A DNA stretch of 54,754 nucleotides from Nitriliruptoraceae bacterium (GTDB lineage Bacteria > Actinomycetota > Nitriliruptoria > Nitriliruptorales > Nitriliruptoraceae): NCBI GenBank assembly GCA_007130695.1, contig SLRZ01000066.1, positions 1-54,754 on the forward strand. The letters are read 5' to 3'. Position numbers and translations under genes: made by a program. Below are positions 51,657-54,754 of this stretch, in pieces (position 1 is the stretch's first letter; each line of letters opens with the position of its first letter). The notes under the pieces were generated by a model. That model had not been told where the DNA came from. It saw only the letters and a program-made list of their open reading frames with translations, and did no database searches.

Positions 51657-52192
51657 TCAGCGGGGTCGCTCTTGGGAGCGACGACTCGAGCGGGCACGCG
51701 TCCGTTGTGCCAGCACGACGACGCGCTCTATGGGGCTACCGACGGGCGGGGCGGCGAGCAGCTGCCGGGCTGCGTCCGTGGCGTCGAAGAACAGCCGCAC
51801 CTCGACGACCAGCTGGTCGCGGAAACGCAGAACCGAGACACCCTCGATCTCGACCCGCTGCCCGGTGGGGGCGAATCCCGGCGGGTCGATGGCCCGGAGG
51901 TGGGTGCCCACGAAGCGCCACCGGTAGGAGAGCTCCGGCTCCTCGAGCGAGACGAAGGGATCGCCGAGCATCTCCATTCGACCGTCGGGGAACGGCTCGT
52001 ACTGTCCCTGGCACGTTCCAGGGCTTCGGCCCGGCCACGTGCTGGCTCGGGCATCATCGGGTCGGTGAGCACCACGTCGGGGTGCAGCAGTCGGGCGAAA
52101 CCGTCCCAGTCGCCCGCGTCGGCACGGTCGAGCCAGTCGCCGAAGAACTTCCGCACGTCCTCCGGTGCGCGCGGTGCCTGCTCGTGGTCCAC
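51657..52192 (-). pseudogene. SnoaL/NTF2-like gene with a one-base frameshift
   Basis: GTG 52192 with AGAGG upstream opens a SnoaL-like N-terminus (VRKFFGDWLDRADAGDWDGFARLLHPDVVLTDPMM). Around 52006-52008, at a GGG run on the coding strand, the frame shifts. The other frame continues as YEPFPDGRMEMLGDPF, then SYRWRFVGTHLRAIDPPGF and VSVLRFRDQLVVEVRLFFDA. Together they make one complete SnoaL-like domain of about 150-160 residues, as in NTF2-like ketosteroid-isomerase and polyketide-cyclase families. The two ORF-track entries (51657 and 51728) are its parts. Decay or a base-calling error are equally possible. Confidence 0.75.
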
Positions 52193-52302
52193 CGGAACAG
52201 CCTCTCGCGGTCCCCTCCGGGGATCATCCGCGCATCCGGCCACGTTGACAAGGGGGGACCTCGCCTTCCTGACGACACCGACCGGTCCGGCCCGCCGGTG
52301 CC

Positions 52303-53247
52303 CTACGCCGGCTGCTGCTCGGCCTCCCGGAGGAACTCCGTCAACAGCTGTCCGCACCGGTGCGGCTGGTCGAACCACAGACCGTGCCCGCCGGGCAGGA
52401 CCTCGATTCGCCCCTTCGGCAGCAGGCCGGCCGCGCGCTGACCCGCGTCCGGCGACTGGACCTTGTCGTCCTCGCCCCACACGAACAGCACCGGGGGACG
52501 ACAGCCCGACAGCTCCGAATCGCCGAATTGCAGGTGTGGGTGCGGGGTCCGCCAACGGAACAGATCCAGCGAGGTGCTGCTGTCGGTCCCGAGCGCCATC
52601 GCCGCGCCCAGCGCGTCGAACATCGCATCCGGGACCTCGGCGACGGAGCCGTCCCCACCGATCGTCGCGAGCAGCCGTCGGGTCATACGCGCGGACGGTG
52701 GGGGAGTGACGGCCGACAGCCGGCGCCCGAGCCGGGTGCTGGTCACCGCCATCGGCACCGGCACGACGGCACCCGGCAATGCGATCGCCGGCGCGGTGAT
52801 CAGCGCCACCGCCACGACGCGCTCGGGTCGTTCGATTGCGAAGCGCAGTGCGAACCAGCCGCCCATCGACGCGCCGACCAGGGCCGCCTCCTGCAGTCCC
52901 AGTGCGTCCAGGACCGAGCCGACGAACGCCGTCTGGTGCGCGGACAGGTCGACACCCTCGTAGTCGAACGGGTCGGCAAGTCCGCAGCCGGGCAGGTCGA
53001 CGAGGTACAGCGTGCGTCCCTGCAGGTGGGGCAGCAGCGGCGCCCAGGCGGCCGAGGCGAGCGTGGCTCCGTGCAACAGCACGGTGGCGGGCCCATGGCC
53101 GACACGGACCACCCGGGTCCTCATCGGTGGATCAGCGAGGACCAGCGGTCCCGAGACGGCCGCGATCCCATAGTGCGCGAACACCCCGGCCTCCGCGGCC
53201 TGCAGACGTTGGCGCTGACGGGCCCGGCGGTGCTCGGTCCGCTCCAT
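52303..53247 (-). CDS. alpha/beta-hydrolase fold protein
   Basis: 314 residues from ATG 53247; the longer ORF to 54723 is a shadow. The oxyanion-hole motif is VLLHGATLASAAW, the nucleophile elbow is GASMGGW with Ser, the Asp lies in VWGEDDKV, and the His in PGGHGLWFDQP. These form a complete catalytic triad. The substrate is not evident; relatives include haloalkane- or ester-hydrolases and C-C hydrolases. It diverges from the glycosyltransferase gene and follows the SnoaL-like gene's start region. Confidence 0.9.
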   Translation of the reverse strand: MERTEHRRARQRQRLQAAEAGVFAHYGIAAVSGPLVLADPPMRTRVVRVGHGPATVLLHGATLASAAWAPLLPHLQGRTLYLVDLPGCGLADPFDYEGVDLSAHQTAFVGSVLDALGLQEAALVGASMGGWFALRFAIERPERVVAVALITAPAIALPGAVVPVPMAVTSTRLGRRLSAVTPPPSARMTRRLLATIGGDGSVAEVPDAMFDALGAAMALGTDSSTSLDLFRWRTPHPHLQFGDSELSGCRPPVLFVWGEDDKVQSPDAGQRAAGLLPKGRIEVLPGGHGLWFDQPHRCGQLLTEFLREAEQQPA

Positions 53248-53403
53248 ACCGTTCTCGGTGTCCGGCGCTGTCACGATTCTCCGGAGGCAGCCGGTCTGGT
53301 CAAGTGGGGGCGGCGGTGGCGCACACCGGGGGCGTCGCTTCGCGGCGGGTGGCCTCCGCCCGGGTGGACCCAGCGGATTCGCGTCGAGCGGCCCGCACCG
53401 TCC

Positions 53404-53409
53404 TATCGT
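53404..53409 (+). promoter_or_regulatory. -10 box of the glycosyltransferase gene, probably leaderless
   Basis: TATCGT fits TANNNT six bases before ATG 53416, the same spacing as in the SARP gene, and no Shine-Dalgarno is visible. Confidence 0.5.
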
Positions 53410-53415
53410 GCCCCG

Positions 53416-54690
53416 ATGCGTATCGTCATCTGGCACGGCTATCTGCTCGGCGGCACCGGCTCGAACGTCTACACGCGTTCGCTCGCACGGACGTGGAGTC
53501 GGCAGGGCCACGACGTGGCCGTGGTGTGCCAGGAGCCCCACCCGGAGCGCTACGACCTCGGCGGCGCGCGGGTGGTTCGTCCCGAACTCGGCGGGCCCCT
53601 GCCGGTGTTCGTTCTGGACCATTACGAGGAGGCGGACCCGGTCCTGCTGACCGAGATGTCGGAGGACGACCGGCAGCACTTCGTCGAGGTCAACGCGCAG
53701 GCGGTCCGTCGTGAGCTTCCCGCCGACCTGGTGCTGGTCAACCACGTGCTGCTCGGCGCACCGGTCGGTGCCGCCGTCGGGGGCGACTTCGTGGTGAAGG
53801 CCCACGGTTCGGAGCTCGAGTACGCCATGCGGGACGCGCCCGACCTGGCGCGTTGGGGTGGCGAGACCCTCGCGGACGCGACCGCCGTGCTCGCCGGCTC
53901 CGACCACATCGTCGAGGTGCTCGAGCAGGTCGTCGGCAACGGCGCACACACCTCGAGGATCCAGGTGGTCCCGCCCGGCGTGGACGTGGAGCTGCTCCGG
54001 CCGCAGCATCGGTCGGACGCGCTCGACGCACTGGTGGCCGAGTGCCGGGCCGACCCACCGAACCCGCCCGAGGACCTCGACGGGCGCGCCCCCGATCCGG
54101 GTAACGCCGAGCGCCTCGCCTCGTTCTTCGCCGAGCCGGCACCCACCGTGGTCTATGTGGGCAAGGTCAGTGAGGAGAAGGGCGTCCCACTCCTGCTCGA
54201 GGCGCTGCGCACGATGGACGTCCGTGCGGTCGTCGTCGGCTTCGGGCCCGCCCGCGAGGCGCTGGAGAGGGATGCCGGCCCTCGGGTGCTGTTCACCGGG
54301 CCGCTCGAGCATCGCCATCTCGCCCACCTGTGGCCACTGGCCGACGTCGCCGTCACGCCGTCGGTGTTTCCGGAGGCGTTCGGCATGGTCGCCGCCGAGG
54401 CGGCCGCCTGCGGGTGCCCGCCGCTGGTGGCCCGCCACTCCGGCCTGGCCGAGATCGCCACGAAGCTCGAGGCCGCCTACCCACCCGAGCTCGCGCACCT
54501 GGCCGGGTTCGGGACCGGTGACGTCGACGACCTGCGGGCGAAACTCGACGCCCTGCTCTCGCTGGCGCCCGAGGACCGGGAGCGCCTCCGTCGTGCGGCG
54601 CGGCAGACCGCGGTCGACGCCTGGAGCTGGGACATGGTCGCGGACCGCATCGCCGGGCTCGCCGGAGCAGGAGAGAGAAGTCGGGGGTGA
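53416..54690 (+). CDS. GT4-type glycosyltransferase
   Basis: 424 residues from ATG 53416, leaderless by the reasoning above. The GT-B fold shows the N-terminal GGTGSNVYTRSLARTWSRQGHDVAVV, the linker PPGVDVELLRP, the KVSEEKGVPLLLEAL segment and the donor-binding E-x7-E-type region SVFPEAFGMVAAEAAACGCPPLVA. It should transfer a sugar from a nucleotide sugar to an acceptor such as a lipid, small molecule or polymer. It has no transmembrane helix. The substrate is unknown; genes downstream are outside the window. Confidence 0.92.
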   Translation: MRIVIWHGYLLGGTGSNVYTRSLARTWSRQGHDVAVVCQEPHPERYDLGGARVVRPELGGPLPVFVLDHYEEADPVLLTEMSEDDRQHFVEVNAQAVRRELPADLVLVNHVLLGAPVGAAVGGDFVVKAHGSELEYAMRDAPDLARWGGETLADATAVLAGSDHIVEVLEQVVGNGAHTSRIQVVPPGVDVELLRPQHRSDALDALVAECRADPPNPPEDLDGRAPDPGNAERLASFFAEPAPTVVYVGKVSEEKGVPLLLEALRTMDVRAVVVGFGPAREALERDAGPRVLFTGPLEHRHLAHLWPLADVAVTPSVFPEAFGMVAAEAAACGCPPLVARHSGLAEIATKLEAAYPPELAHLAGFGTGDVDDLRAKLDALLSLAPEDRERLRRAARQTAVDAWSWDMVADRIAGLAGAGERSRG

Positions 54691-54754
54691 GGGCCCGGTC
54701 CCTGCGGTGGCACGTGCTGTCACCTCTCAGCCCTGACGCATCCGCGCTGCCTCC

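Overview
The window is GC-rich actinobacterial chromosomal DNA. The evidence is dense GTG/ATG starts with 4-bp overlaps, a SARP/AfsR-type regulator, a deazaflavin (F420)-dependent nitroreductase-family protein, a GerW-family protein, probable leaderless mRNAs with TANNNT -10 boxes, and L-shaped GC-rich terminators. The genus cannot be told from the sequence. I see no rRNA, tRNA, CRISPR array, insertion sequence or prophage.

Layout. (1) 1-14 kb, stress and energy genes: a SIS-domain gene cut by the window edge, a P2-type ATPase preceded by a translationally coupled 34-codon ORF, a CNNM/CorC membrane protein, a universal stress protein, a group-2 sigma factor, a zinc alcohol dehydrogenase, two small coupled unknown genes, a HAD phosphatase fused to a HerA-like ATPase, PEP synthase, a cupin and a GerW protein. 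(2) 14-23 kb, signalling: a kinase-receiver-kinase hybrid, then a HAMP-repeat hybrid kinase whose stop codon overlaps the start of a REC-PAS-GGDEF-EAL protein. (3) 23-31 kb: thioesterase, SurE, a small Arg-rich gene divergent from an ArsR-family regulator across four 13-bp-spaced palindromes, RDD protein, two coupled membrane proteins, a DUF6544-like protein, and a CPBP protease coupled to an unknown gene. (4) 31-40 kb, metabolism: SDR, cytochrome P450, a PLP trans-sulfuration enzyme, FAD-Rieske oxidoreductase, a universal-stress-protein remnant, F420-type protein, exported protein, C69/secernin Ntn hydrolase and a tandem hotdog protein. (5) 40-46 kb: a NarL-type regulator and a membrane kinase flank a membrane cupredoxin and a second envelope protein, next to a secreted YHYVN-type protein. 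(6) 46-54.7 kb: an FAD oxidase and GNAT gene diverge from a SARP-NB-ARC-TPR regulator across five 11-bp-spaced direct repeats, followed by a frameshifted SnoaL-like gene, an alpha/beta hydrolase and a GT4 glycosyltransferase.

How it fits together. The first 14 kb, with the CPBP and F420-type genes, resembles gene sets that actinobacteria place under DosR/DevR-type control. Intergenic GGGNC-N4-GNCCC dyads agree with that idea but are only weakly above chance in GC-rich DNA. The three best self-contained regulatory predictions are the ArsR array (25.13-25.19 kb), the SARP repeats (48.64-48.69 kb) and the GGGTG/CACCC-type dyads around the two-component cupredoxin locus. Two genes or gene-like stretches appear shifted by one G in a short G-run (about 25.96 and 52.01 kb), which could be real decay or base-calling errors.
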